Part shown: positions 1 to 14,400 of the stretch, in pieces | How positions within the stretch are numbered: the stretch's first letter is position 1 | Layout: every line of letters begins with the position of its first letter | Assembly: GCA_027627225.1 (NCBI GenBank) | Contig: CM051029.1 | Span: 16,575,956 to 16,639,955, forward strand | Origin: Congeria kusceri | Taxonomy: Eukaryota > Mollusca > Bivalvia > Myida > Dreissenidae | DNA length: 64,000 nt | Reading direction: 5' to 3' | The notes under the pieces: generated by a model | The model's database searches: none | What the model saw: the letters and a program-made list of their open reading frames with translations, nothing else | Told to the model about the DNA's origin: nothing | Program-made: the position numbers and the translations under genes

Positions 1-1921
1 GCACAAATTAGTCAATGTATATGCAGATTTTCTGCACCTGGTGAATACACGCACGTTTCCCGTAAGGCGTCCGTAACCTTGCAGTATATAATGCGAATTT
101 CTAGCAAAACACGTTTTTATCATGGGAAATTAAATGTGTGTCACCAATGTTTCGTATTGTTCGCATCATTCAAAAGTATTACTTAAATCGACTATGGGCA
201 ATTAATATATATTGTGTCGAACCCACATATCGCTCGTACGCTAATAAACATAAGTTAAACACTTACCATATAATAATATATTTTATTTATATTTATTATG
301 ATTATATATTAATCACACAAACACTAAAACTTTTAAATGTAATTTTCATATTTGCAGACTACACACTTTACAGTTTTGAGCAGTTACTCGTCGAACGGAT
401 GTCGGCATTACGTCAAAGGCGTGTTTTGCACTTCGCTCAAACGGGCAGTTTAATTGAAAGCGCATCAAAGAAATGTTGTTATTGCTCAGAATGGGTGTCA
501 GCAAGTCCACGAGTAAATGCCTAAGTAGTATTTTAATGAACAAAGTTTAAACAGTTGGATTGAATAAGAAATTAATTTTGATTTCAATGCAATTCAAGGT
601 ATTTTTATGTTTGTATACCTAAATAGCCATTATGAATTTAAGGTTCTCACATAGACTGTCAAAGCGTGACTGCAAATGATTTTTTCCAAATTTTTTTAAT
701 TATGTTGCTCATAAAATTTATTATTAATTACATATCTCGATGATAAAATCGTGCTGTGCTACAAACGCGCGAACTATTTGTTAACGTCAGCGACGTCACG
801 AAATGCTCGTGGGAATGGTGCGTGTACAGAAGTTAAACACAATGTTTCATGATGTATATTTTTGACCACAGCCGTGTCCTGTAAAAAAAAGATGGCGTTA
901 AAAACTGTCGATGTGCCGTAATGCCAATATAAATATAAGCTCAAAACAGCGTGAAAGTGTGCTTTTAGAAATCTATTTTGAAAATACTGTTGATGTATGG
1001 TAATGCTAATCTGATAATTTGTATCTTCGTTTATTGTTACTAAGCTATATCATCTTCCACTGTATATTACTATCATTAAACTACTTGAACAGTCAAACAC
1101 TGTAATATGTTATAAATATGAATGTTTTCTATTTTATTTACAAATATTAAATAAGTTTTCCGTCACATATTTAAGTTAATTATTGAAATACCAACGTTTA
1201 GGACATCTACATTATTACTTGAACTGTACATGTTTTCGGACATTACATTTCGGATGTATGTGTATATAAAGCAAATACAACATAATGCATTTGATATATT
1301 TATGCAAGCTATAGACTATTTGATAATATGTGCAGGTAATTCTTGCAGATATTTTAATTAAATGCAGTTAAAGTTACCTAAAAAAAACAACTTAAAATAG
1401 AGGTGCTGAAAAATATGACTGTATGTTGCATTACAAAAATATTAATAATTATATTAAGCTATTTAGTATGGGTGATATTATATAGAACGAAAACTTTAAG
1501 AAATATATTATTGCTTAGTACATTTTATAATTTAGTATAAATATATTAACTTACAAAGAAAATGTATAACATATATATACATGAAAAAATAAGCAAAAAA
1601 AATAAACAAAACAAATATATAACCTGTTACACATATATATTCATATATCACCTTGAAAAATAAGTGCCCTTTTTTTTAGCAATTAGCACCCTGCCCTTTT
1701 TCAATCCTAGCTGGAGAACTGAGAAGGACAACGATGATGATGATTAATATTAGAGATATTAGACCATCACATGCCAAATGATTTCATGATTTAAAAAAAA
1801 ATCACAATCCAAGGGGAGCAACTCGTAATTGTTGTGAATGCATCCTTAACTGGATTGCCTTCCTTGTTATTTTGAAAAACACAATTTCCTTTAGATTTAC
1901 TCCCTAGTAAAGGGAATTATA
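1..1921. other. AT-rich intronic or upstream sequence, no gene seen
   Basis: I looked here for the missing 5' RB1 exons and saw none. A 128-codon reading frame at 138-524 has no recognisable domain. A CRE-like pair of ACGTCA/GACGTCAC motifs lies at 784-798 in a small CpG-richer patch. This may be a regulatory island, but there is nothing more to support it. Confidence 0.4.
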
Positions 1922-2304
1922 CAGGGCTTTGATTAACTTTTGAAAACTGGAAGTTTGAACTCCTGGCCCTTGATTTGGAAGTTTTGGCCATAATATTTGG
2001 AAATTCTGACAGTATACACAAGTACTGAGCATTTCAGAAATGAAATTATGTACTGTTTAAAATTCAAGGTGTTTTTAAGGCCAGTTCTTTTTCATCAAGT
2101 GTTTATATGCCAATTTATTCAGTGAAAGATGTTAACATTTAGATACATTACTTATTTGTTCTTCTAACCTGTTCATCCTTACATGATGGAACTTGCATGG
2201 CTGAAATTTTGGAAGATCTGCAACTTCCATGCCTGTAATTTTGGAAGTCCTGTGACAAAAACTGGGACTAAATTACTCCCAAACTTCCTTTAATGGAAGC
2301 CCTG
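1922..2304. mobile_element. hAT-type MITE-like element, copy 1
   Basis: The left end is CAGGGCTTTGATTAAC and the right end reads CAGGGCTTCCATTAAAG on the opposite strand, giving an imperfect terminal inverted repeat starting CAGGG, as in hAT transposons. The interior is non-coding and rich in 'ggaagtt'. A second copy lies inverted at 60754-61144. I could not see a target-site duplication. The right end is 50 bp before an RB1 exon. Confidence 0.65.
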
Positions 2305-2354
2305 GGGATAGCGTTGAAAGTATTAAAGGGTCAGTATGTATGTTGTACTTGCAG

Positions 2355-2441
2355 TCAGCCATATGGCCCTGATGATCCGCACATCGATAAATCCACACCG
2401 TGTTGCAGTCTTGGAGAAATACTGAAGGCTTCTGGTCTCAA
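2355..2441 (+). CDS. RB1: RB1 exon (window exon 1), N-terminal domain
   Basis: The exon encodes QPYGPDDPHID... then CCSLGEILKASGL, the counterpart of the SLTRIL segment of p107. The acceptor is tgtacttgcag and the donor is AA|GTCAGT. It ends two bases into a codon that the next exon completes as Asn (GLN-FIKFSEL). The short length and an alternative acceptor at 2408 make the 5' edge the least certain part. A hAT-like element ends only 50 bp upstream. Confidence 0.75.
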
Positions 2442-5400
2442 GTCAGTGGTGGCCAATGCACTGTCAGGGATTTCAATAGATTTTGAAATTTCAAACCAGG
2501 GCCAGAATAAAAATGTCAGGGGTCAAAATACTGAAGTCAAGGGAATGTTATTTCTGCTTATTTATTAAAATGCTCTGCAAATGGTAGTTTGTCACTTTGT
2601 GATAGTAAAGGTGAATAAACTTGAAGAGGTTGCAAAACAAAGACATAAATATGATAAAAATACATAATTTTCTAGTGCCTTTGATGTTGGCCTATGGGGA
2701 GAAATTGCATCAAAATGATGCCACTCAGATTATTTGCTCGAGTCAAAAATTTGTAAATTGCAATTTTCTTGCATCAAAAAGCAGGATTCAGCACTCCCTG
2801 AATATCTAAACATTGAGCACCGTCCTGACCGATATGTAAACATTGAGCACAGTCCTGACCGATATGTAAACATTGAGCACAGTCCTGACCGATGTGTAAA
2901 CATTGAGCACAGTCCTGACCGATGTGTAAACATTGAGCACAGTCCTGACCGATATGTAAACATTGAGCACAGTCCTGACCGATATCTAAACATTGAGCAC
3001 AGTCCTGACCGATATGTAAACATTGAGCACAGTACTGACCGATATGTAAACATTGAGCACAGTCCTGACCGATGTGTAAACATTGAGCACAGTCCTGACC
3101 GATATGTAAACATTGAGCACCGTCCTGACCGATATGTAAACATTGAGCACAGTCCTGACCGATATGTAAACATTGAGCACAGTCCTGACCGATATGTAAA
3201 CATTGAGCACAGTCCTGACCGATATGTAAACATTGAGCACAGTCCTGACCGATATGTAAACATTGAGCACAGTCCTGACCGATATGTAAACATTGAGCAC
3301 AGTCCTGACCGATATGTAAACATTGAGCACAGTCCTGACCGATATGTAAACATTGAGCACAGTCCTGACCGATATGTAAACATTGAGCACAGTCCTGACC
3401 GATATGTAAACATTGAGCACAGTCCTGACCGATATGTAAACATTGAGCACAGTCCTGACCGATATGTAAACATTGAGAACAGTCCTGACGGATATGTAAA
3501 CATTGAGCACAGTCCTGACCGATATGTAAACATTGAGCACAGTCCTGACCGATATGTAAACATTGAGCACAGTCCTGACTGATATGTAAACATTCAGCAC
3601 AGTCCTGACGGATATGTAAACATTGAGCACAGTCCTGACCGATATGTAAACATTGAGCACAGTCCTGACTGATATGTAAACATTGAGCACAGTCTTGACG
3701 GATATGTAAACATTCATCACAGTCCTGACCGATATGTAAACATTGAGCACAGTCCTGACCGATATGTAAACATTGAGTACAGTCCTGACCGATATGTAAA
3801 CATTGAGCACAGTCCTGACCGATATGTAAACATTGAGCACAGTCCTGACTGATATGTAAACATTGAGCACTGTCCTGACTGATATGTAAACATTGAGCAC
3901 AGTCCTGACGGATATGTAAACATTGAGCACAGTCCTGACCGATATGTAAACATTGAGCACAGTACTGACCGATATGTAAACATTGAGCACAGTCCTGGCC
4001 GATATGTAAACATTGAGCACAGTCCTGACGGATATGTAAACATTGAGCACAGTCCTGACCGATATGTAAACATTGAGCACAGTCCTGACCGATATGTAAA
4101 CATTGAGCACAGTCCTGACCGATATGTAAACATTGGGCACAGTCCTGACCGATATGTAAACATTGAGCACAGTCCTGACGGATATGTAAACATTGAGCAC
4201 AGTCCTGACCGATATGTAAACATTGAGCACAGTCCTGACCGATATGTAAACATTGAGCACAGTCCTGACTGATATGTAAACATTCAGCACAGTCCTGACC
4301 GATATGTAAACATTGAGCACAGTCCTGACCGATATGTAAACATTGAGCACAGTCCTGACGGATATGTAAACATTCAGCACAGTCCTGACGGATATGTAAA
4401 CATTGAGCACAGTCCTGACCGATATGTAAACATTGAGCACAGTCCTGACTGATATGTAAACATTGAGCACAGTCCTGACGGATATGTAAACATTGAGCAC
4501 AGTCCTGACCGATATGTAAACATTGAGCACAGTCCTGACCGATATGTAAACATTGAGCACAGTCCTGACCGATATGTAAACATTGATCACAGTCCTGACC
4601 GAAATGTAAACATTGAGCACAGTCCTGACCGATATGTAAACATTGAGCACAGTCCTGACCGATATGTAAACATTGAGCACAGTCCTGACCGATATGTAAA
4701 CATTCAGCACAGTCCTGACCGATATTGAGCACAGTCCTGACTGATATGTAAACATTGAGCACAGTCCTGACGGATATGTAAACATTGAGCACAGTCCTGA
4801 CTGATATGTAAACATTGAGCACAGTCCTGACGGATATGTAAACATTCATCACAGTCCTGATCGATATGTAAACATTGAGCACAGTCCTGACCGATATGTA
4901 AACATTGAGCACAGTCCTGACTGATATGTAAACATTGAGCACAGTCCTGACCGATATGTAAACATTGAGCACAGTACTGACCGATATGTAAACATTGAGC
5001 ACAGTCCTGACCGATATGTAAACATTGAGCACAGTCCTGACTGATATGTAAACATTGAGCACAGTCCTGACTGATATGTAAACATTGAGCACTGTCCTGA
5101 CGGATATGTAAACATTGAGCACAGTCCTGACCGATATGTAAACATTCAGCACAGTCCTGACCGAAATGTAAACATTGAGCACAGTCCTGACCGATATGTA
5201 AACATTGAGCACTGTCCTGATGGATATGTAAACATTGAGCACAGTCCTGACCGACATGTAAACATTGAGCACAGTCCTGACTGATATGTGAACATTGAGC
5301 ACAGTCCTGACCGATATGTAAACATTGAGCACAGTCCTGACCGATATGTAAACATTGAGCACAGTCCTGACCGATATGTAAACATTGAGCACAGTACTGA

Positions 5401-8400
5401 CCGATATGTAAACATTCAGCACAGTCCTGACCGATATGTACACATTCAGCACAGTCCTGACCAATATGTAAACATTCAGCACAGTCCTGACTGATATGTA
5501 AACATTGAGCACAGTCCTGACCGATATGTAAACATTGAGCACAGTCCTGACCGATAAGACTATAATTGGACTTTTATTGGATTAATTTGACTGAAGGTGT
5601 TGATCAATGCACTATTAAGGCTTTAGAATGGTCCTTGGCCATGGAGTTGGAAATATGAATTTACAACTATTTTACTGGGTTTAAAATATGAAGAAGTGAG
5701 GGAACAGATATAAATCAATGATTTTGAAGTAACTTTGCCAAGGCCAGTAGCGTTCATTGTATCGTATATCACAAGAGTTTTTAGTTTGGCTATTCACCAA
5801 ATTGTCCTAACTTTTCTACTTGGCCTAATGCTCTGGCTAAGGTTTGCAAGCAACAAGTACATATCTCTATATCTACCAAAGATATTCAATTAAAACTTTA
5901 CACATGTCTTCAGGGTTATTATGTAAGGTCACTGACCAAGGCCCGTAACTCGGAACTGCAATTTAGCAAAGTTATGCTCCTTTTTGTACTTAGAAAATTG
6001 AGGTTAAAGTTTGTGTGCTAGTTCTTATATCTATAGCTAGGAAAATTGAGGTTAAAATTTGCGTGCTAGTTCATATCTCTATAGCTAGGAAAATTGAGGT
6101 TAAAGTTTGCGTGCTAGTTCATATCTCTGTAGCTACTTCAGATATTCAATTGAAACTTCACAAGTTCACACATGTCTTCAGGGTCATTGCCCAAGGCCCA
6201 TAATCCTCATTTTAGCAGAATTATACCACTTTCTGTACTTGGAAATATTGAGGATAAAGTTTGCATGCAAGTACATATATCTGTAACTACTACAGATATT
6301 CAGTTGAAACTTCACAGATGTCTTCTGGCACATTATGTAAGGTCACTGACCAAGGCCCATAACTCTAACAATTATGTATGAATAGTGGAGCGCGCTGTCG
6401 TGAAACAGCTCTTGTTAAATTATAATCTTATTCATCAATTTTGTTCTATTGCCTTATAAACATTTTCACTTTGTTTTGAAATAATTTTTAGTTATAATGT
6501 TAAGAAAAAAACATTGAAGCACACATGCGTAATGATTTACAGAAAAAAATGTTTTCTATTGACAGTTTTATAAAGTTTTCGGAGTTGATGCGACAGTTCC
6601 GAGACAGAGTCGATCTCAGTGAGGTGGTTCGCCAACACTTCAGCAGCGTTGAGAAGCGATACTGCATCATCTCTCCACTGTTCCATAGGTTTGACAGGTA
6701 GGATGAGCCAAATGTGTATGCCCCTGGCATCTTAATGCTGGAGGCTTATAGTGATTGTCCTATCTTTCTGTCCCGCCGTCCTTACGAGGGTAACTAGAAG
6801 TTACTGTTTTGTTTAGCACCTACACTGCTTGCTACAACACTTGGATACTTACACAGTTGTTCCTTACACTGCTTGCTACAACACTTGGATACTTATACAG
6901 TTGTTCCTTACACTGCTTGCTACAACACTTGGATACTTACACAGGTGTTCCTTACACTGCTTGCTACAACAGTTGGATACTTACACAGTTGTTCCTTACA
7001 CTGCTTGCTACAACACTTGGATACTTACACAGTTGTTCCTTACACTGCTTGCTACAACACTTGGATACTTACACAGTTGTTCCTTACACTGCTTGCTACA
7101 ACACTTGAATACTTAACACAGTTGTTCCTTACACTGCTTGCTACAACACTTGGATACTAACACAGTTGTTCCTTACACTGCTTGCTACAACACTATGATA
7201 CTTACACAGTGTTCCTTACACTGCTTGCTACAACACTTGGATACTTACACAGTTGTTTCTTATGGCCATTCCTAATCTACCCATATCACCCAATCTCACT
7301 GTGAACTTGACCTAATTTGGACTTTTAATATTTCAAATGGGCTATTTCTTGGTTCTCTAGATTTTACTGTTTCATCTAGCATATTTAAACAATATTTGCT
7401 TGTGTATAATGACCATTTCCAATCCACCTATATCACCCAACCTCACTTTGACCTAGACCTTGACATAATTATGCCCCCTTCGAAGAAGTGGGGGTATATT
7501 GCTTTGCACCGTTGCGTCGGTCGGTCGGACGGTCGGTCTGTCCGTAGACCTTTTCGTTTCCGCGCGTTATCAAGAGAACGCTTTGACCTACAATCATTTT
7601 CTTTGGTATACTTGTTACTTGGGAGGAAAGGAAGACGCCTATTGATTTTGAGGTCAACAGGTCAAAGGTCAAGGTCACAGGGGCTTGTAACATGAAATTC
7701 GTTTCCGCACGATATCTAGAGAACGCTTTAACTTACGATCATTTAAGTTCGTATGCTGGTTACTCAGTAGGAAAGGAAGACGCCTATCAATTTTGAGGGC
7801 AGCAGGTTAAAGGTCAAGGTGACAGAGGTTTGTAACATGAAAACTTTTTCCTCTGTTGACCATTTCCTTTCCGCATGATATGTAGAATACCCTGTGACCT
7901 ACGATCATCCAAGTTAGTATGCTCGTTACTCGGGAGGAAAGAAAGATGCCTATCAATTTTGAGGTCAACAGGTCAAAGGTCAAGGTCACAGGGGCTTGTA
8001 ACATGAAAACTGTTTTCTCAGTAGACCATTTTGTTTCTGCAGGATATCCAGAGATGTTTTGGCCTATTTGATGTTTAAATCAAACAGAAAACAGGTATCC
8101 TCATATAATAGACTGTACAAATAAATTCATAATTATATTCTATCTTTCTTTTAGCTTTATATTTACTTTATAAAGCATCAACTTCAGTTTCCTCCCCATG
8201 TGTTAATGTGCACATACAATATTGAAAAAAATTGTTAACAATTGCACATATTCACGACTTCGCTGCAAGTCGGGGGGCCAGGCCTTTTTCTACTGCTCTC
8301 ACGGGTCCGATAGTCGGACCCGTTCTCAATGCCAAATATGCATTATTTTTCCCAATTCTGACCCAAAGATTCCCAATTGTAAAAAATCTGTATTTTTTTT

Positions 8401-11400
8401 TCGAAAATGAAAGTGAAAATAAGATTTGTTCAATACTTTACAGCCGATTTTTTCACACTGGCTTTACATTTTGATATCCTCTAATTTTATCGTTGACATT
8501 GTTTACAAGGGGAGAACACTCTGATAGCTGTGTAATAAAATGGGTAACACAAAGAAAAATGATTTGTTTGTCCTCTATCATGATGAAATTTAACATGAAT
8601 TATGGGCAAATATTTTGTTATTTACACAAGTGGATGTGTCAGTTAATGGAAGGATTTAAATATAAGGAAGTAAAGATTTCAGTTATGACATATTTTCGCG
8701 ACCTACGTAGTGTAGGCACTACACCATGTTTATGAACACATCATTAAAACTACATCATGTAGACAGTAGATCCCACAATTTTATTTTGGTGGAAGTTGGT
8801 CAGATTTGGTGATGCTTTCTTTTTAGAAATATAAACATACTTATAGTAGGGAAAGATCTACAGCAGAATAACAGGGTGCTGCACCCTGCTCCTTATTTAG
8901 AGTTAAATTAAAATTATAAGTGCTGTTAAATTCTTATTTATTGATTTTAAACTGTACATTTCTTCATTATACTTATGATTTAGCGATACAAAATTTTCCC
9001 ATTTTTGAAAATTTTACTTAGTGAATTTCCCAATTTAACCAAGGTACTTTTTCCCAAAAAGTTCAGAAAAAGGCCTGGGGGCATACATGTTTTACAAACA
9101 TCTCTTGTTTACAATTAGAATAATTCATTGTCCTGTCTGTTCATCAAGGTGGCCATCAGATAATATTACATTTTCCAGTTTTTATACTTTTTTATTGACT
9201 CACACAAATATAAAAATAATAAATATAAATTATACTTAAGTTCATGACTTATAAATATTTGTATACTGTGTAAAGGTCAACCAATCGTTATGCAGTCAAA
9301 AATAAATATTTGTATACAGTGTAAAGGTCAACCAATCGTTATGCAGTCAAAAAATAATCATGATTGTAAAAATGTATTTCATACATGTATTTCATAAACA
9401 ACTATTTTATAAATAACATTGCATGTTTTGCAGTATTCGATAAACACATCAACTATGTAAAAATGAAATGGTCTAAAATTGCATTTCTGATATTATATTT
9501 ATGTACAAATGTTTATTTTATAACTGAAAGACTATCTGTCTGTTGTCACACAATGTATTAAAATAGAAACTGTGAACTCATTTCTGTTAAACATAAAATG
9601 TAAGTCACAATGTCGAAAGAGCCGCTGTTATTTATACAAAAATCTAATCAATGTAGAAATGCGCTATTGCACTTCAAACACCAGGATTGTGTTGCCCTGC
9701 GATTGTCCCACTAAGATGGAGGCCGTGTGCCTGTTGGAGCCAACTGACCATGGGCTCCTCACTCCATCCCTCTGTGTAGCCAGAGTGGCCAGCTTCTGTC
9801 TGCCCTCCCTATCAACCTGAATGACAGTGTGGGAGTAGTGTCCACAGACCAACACCTGGCCAGCAGGTGTTACATTAACACCCCATGGGCCTTGTAGTTC
9901 AGGGTCAGTGAAGCTGTTCAGCACTGACCCATCCCTGGCCAGGGTGAGGAGCTTGTGCTGGGCATAGCTGGTCACATAGATCACGTCACCTGTGGGGCTC
10001 ACAGCACATCTATATACTGCAAAACAGAGTTACATCAAGATATTTAAATACTTTAATAATGTTTATAAAAAACTGCAGTGACGTATTTTCTTTAATGTGT
10101 GTTTGGTTTACAACATAGATAATAACAATTCTGCATAAAATTCAATAATAGATTTTAAGTATAACTGGAAGAACCTGCATTAGTAAATTGAATGAAAGTT
10201 TGATGTACTCATATGCACCTGAATTAATGTTAAAGAATAAGAACACTAACACATTCTATGTATATACATGCTATGTTCTAACAGAACACTGACACATTCT
10301 ATGTATATACATGCTATGTTCTAACAGAACACTAACACATTCTATGTATATACATGCTATGTTCTAACAGTAACACACAGAAGTACTCTTTCATAAGGCG
10401 AGAGTGTTTTTTTTCTTGGTTCTCGGATCCGCCGACCCGATTTTTTCCAAAAAGCAAAACAATATATAATTGTTGATTGTACTCGATATTGTAAAAATTA
10501 CCATGTAAAAAAATGCTGAAGAAATGACAAAATTTTATGTTACATGCATTGTGTCTGTATATCACTGTATGATTAACATGTTCTGCTCTCTGTTATTTTA
10601 TAAAACACTTAGTCAGAAGAAAATACTCAGTAAAACAAATTAAGATCTTAGAATAATTGTATTAAATGCACATTTATAATTTTATATAAATATTATAATA
10701 ACAAATTTCATTGGTCTATATTGATTTATTAATAATATATATTCAGTTAGTTTTCACTTTATTAAACATGCTGTTATACATATAATATGGCCAGTGCCCA
10801 GCTATATCTGACGTTCTGTGTTTTAAGTGTAAGCATATTTTAACAGTAGTTTTTATATGTGAATGACTGCCTTTTAATGTGACTATTATTGTTATTAATG
10901 TCATGTCTATCATGCAGTGATTAAGTTAATGTTATGTATTATGTTTAAGTGTTAGCATATTTGAACAGTAGTTTTTATATGATAAGCAATGCCTTTCACT
11001 GTTACTATTATTAATTAACTGTATAATATTAGACGAGACTCTGGTCAGTTTGTTCGCTTGATACGATGTAAACCTCGCCAAAAAAATTCAAAAGTCGGCC
11101 AATACGGAAAAAAAACTCGGCAAATATGGAAAAACGTGGCCAATATGAGATTCAGCCAATCAGGATTCAGGATTAGCTCGGCCTTATACGAGCTGGCAAG
11201 TTTTTGACGCCATTTTGAAAACGCTAAGCATATTTAACTTGGCACTTTGTATTTTTTACTAAAAGTTTATAAATGTAGCACTCCCTCAAAATAATGTTAG
11301 CAAGGGCAACATTCGTCCTTATTAAAGTGTTGGACCGAATCTACAGAGTGACGAATAATATACTCCAGACGACATCGACCACGAAAACATAATTTACTTC

Positions 11401-14400
11401 CCTTGACAAATTTATGGTTTGTTGATATGAATTTCACATGATGAAATGATTTGTTAATATTTGGAATAAAATTGGATGCTGGATGCACGTCAGAAAGGGA
11501 AGGGAATGGGCGAGTTAGCTGAGCGTTTGCTCTGTCAACTCGCCGACAGCATCTTCACACTGACAAGAGAGCATTCAGCTGAAAAGAGGCTGGTGGAAGG
11601 CTAAACATAAGGAATTAGAAAATGTTCTTAAAAACTAAGTAAGTTATATGTTCTTTCACATCTAGTCGTCATCTTTAAATTTTCAAGAATGTCTTAAGCA
11701 TACGCTGGAGCATACTTGGACTTTTTAAGAATATTCTTAAACAAAATGCTTTGGTGAATTAGACATGAGTATATTTTCTGGAGTCAGAGTCTATTCTTTA
11801 TTTTTAAGTCTAAGAATGGTTATAGAATGTGTTGGTGAATACTGGCAGGTTTGGCAAGACTTAGTCAGAATGGTTATATAATGTGTTGGTGAATACTGGC
11901 AGGTTTGGCAAGACTAGGTCAGAATGGTTATAGAATGTGTTGGTGAATACAGACAGGTTTGGCAAGACTCGGTCAGAATGGTTATAGAATGTGTTGGTGA
12001 ATACAGACAGGTTTGGCAAGACTCGGTCAGAATGGTTATAGAATGTGTTGGTGAATACTAACAGGTTTGGCAAGACTTGGTCAGAATGGTTATAGAATGT
12101 GTTGGTGAATACTGACAGGTTTGCCAAGACTCGGTCAGAATGGTTATAGAATGTGTTGGTGAATACTGGCAGGTTTGGCAAGACTCGGTCAGGATGGTTA
12201 TAGAATGTGTTGGTGAATACTAACAGGTTTGGCAAGACTTGGTCAGAATGGTTATAGAATGTGTTGGTGAATACTGGCAGGTTTGCCAAGACTCGGTCAG
12301 AATGGTTATAGAATGTGTTGGTGAATACTGGCAGGTTTGGCAAGACTCGGTCAGAATGGTTATAGAATGTGTTGGTGAATACTGACAGGTTTGGCAAGAC
12401 TCGGTCAGAATGGTTATAGAATGTGTTGGTGAATACTGACGGGTTTGGCAAGACTCGGTCAGAATGGTTATAGAATGTGTTGGTGAATACTGACAGGTTT
12501 GGCAAGACTTGGTCAGAATGGTTATAGAATGTGTTGGTGAATACTGACAGGTTTGGCAAGACTCGGTCAGAATGGTTATAGAATGTGTTGGTGAATACTG
12601 GCAGGTTTGGCAAGACTTGGTCAGAATGGTTATAGAATGTGTTGGTGAATACTGACGGGTTTGCCAAGACTTGGTCAGAATGGTTATAGAATGTGTTGGT
12701 GAATACTGGCAGGTTTGGCAAGACTCAGTCAGAATGGTTATAGAATGTGTTGGTGAATACTGGCAGGTTTGGCAAGACTTGGTCAGGATGGTTATAGAAT
12801 GTGTTGGTGAATACTGGCAGGTTTGGCAAGACTCGGTCAGAATGGTTATAGAATGTGTTGGTGAATACTGACGGGTTTGGCAAGACTGGGTCAGAATGGT
12901 TATAGAATGTGTTGGTGAATACTGGCAGGTTTGGCAAGACTCGGTCAGAATGGTTATAGAATGTGTTGGTGAATACTGACGGGTTTGGCAAGACTGGGTC
13001 AGAATGGTTATAGAATGTGTTGGTGAATACTGGCAGGTTTGGCAAGACTCGGTCATAATGGTTATAGAATGTGTTGGTGAATACTGGCAGGTTTGGCAAG
13101 ACTCAGTCAGAATGGTTATAGAATGTGTTGGTGAATACTGGCAGGTTTGGCAAGACTCGGTCAGATAAAAGTGCATATCGATTGTGGGTGTTAAACCTTT
13201 TGTGACTTTATCTATAAATTTATTTTAGCAAATATTTTATGTACTGTTTGGTTGTTATATTTCACATTACACAGTTACAAGAATAAAAACATAGTAAATA
13301 ATTTATGCTGGCGTTGTTACATTTTATTATTTATATCGCCTATCAAAACAATAGTTATGATAGTTCTAACTTGTACTATTAAAACTGAACGATGCTGCAT
13401 ACTATTTCTATTTATATCGAAACAATAGTTCTGATACTATTAAAACTGAAATATGCTGCATAATATTATAAAGTTAATTAATAAAATGGTCATTAATTAG
13501 TTGAATTTATATTGGCCTTGTTTTTGGGCTTCAGACGGCCGTATTAGCCCCTGTTTCCTACAGCCTCAGGCCAATACGGCTGTCTTCAGCCCAATAACAA
13601 GGCCAATATGAATTCAACTAATTAATAACATTATATTATTACATCCCCTCAAACGAAGTTTAAGGGGGGGAGGGTATTTTGCAGTGAGCTTGTCTGTCCG
13701 TCCGTCTGTTGGTTTTTGGTTTCTGGATGATAACTCAAGAAAGTCTTGACAAATAATTTTTGGTACACAGGTGTAACATCATAGAATACTTTTCGATGTT
13801 GGTTAGAAACCACTAAATTTTGACAGAGTTAAAAACATGTTTACTGGAGAATAACTCATTACTCAAGAAATGCTTGACATATTCAGATAATGTTAGGTAC
13901 ACATGCGTAACATCATAGAATACAAGTCAAGTGCGATGCTTGTTACAAACCACAAAATTTTGACAGAGTTATGGCCCCTTTTCGACTTAAAAATCCTTTA
14001 AAAACCTGATTTCCAGACGATAAGTCAAGAATGGGTAGACATATTCAAATAATTCTTATTATACATGTGCATCATCATAAAATATGGGTCAAGTTCGACT
14101 TTGGTTACAAACCACTAAATTGTGACAGAGTTATGGCCCTTTATTTTACTTAAATTCCCTAAAAACATGGTTTCCTGATGATGACTCAAAAATGGCTTGA
14201 CATATTTAAATAATGAATGGTACACATGTGTAGCCTCATAAAATACAGGTCAAGTTCACCTTTGGTTACAAACCACTAAATTTTGACAGAGTTATGACTC
14301 CTATTGAAATTTTTCCAAATACACTGTTGACCATTTACAAATTGAAGCATTCTCTCTCTGTCCTTTTTCTTTCGAATGGTTGCCATAGTTTTGTGACAAG

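Noticed and set aside
138..524. 128-codon plus-strand frame, possible 5' RB1 exon
   Set aside because: It has no similarity to the RB N-terminal domain; much of it is low-complexity AT-rich codons.
2293..2568. Full 91-codon frame starting MEALGIALK
   Set aside because: The first residues come from the transposon end and intron; only 2355-2441 matches RB1 with proper splice sites.
2774..5542. Very long minus-strand reading frames of LNVYISVRTV / QCLHIGQDCA repeats, and a 282-codon plus frame
   Set aside because: They are translations of the 30-bp satellite, whose unit is a multiple of three; no start context, domain or splice logic supports a protein.
2801..5555. CRISPR-like array of 30-bp repeats
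   Set aside because: Units are contiguous with no unique spacers, in a eukaryotic intron; it is a minisatellite.
11861..13176. Minus-strand frames of VFTNTFYNHSD / CQYSPTHSITIL repeats
   Set aside because: They are translations of the 54-bp minisatellite inside an intron.
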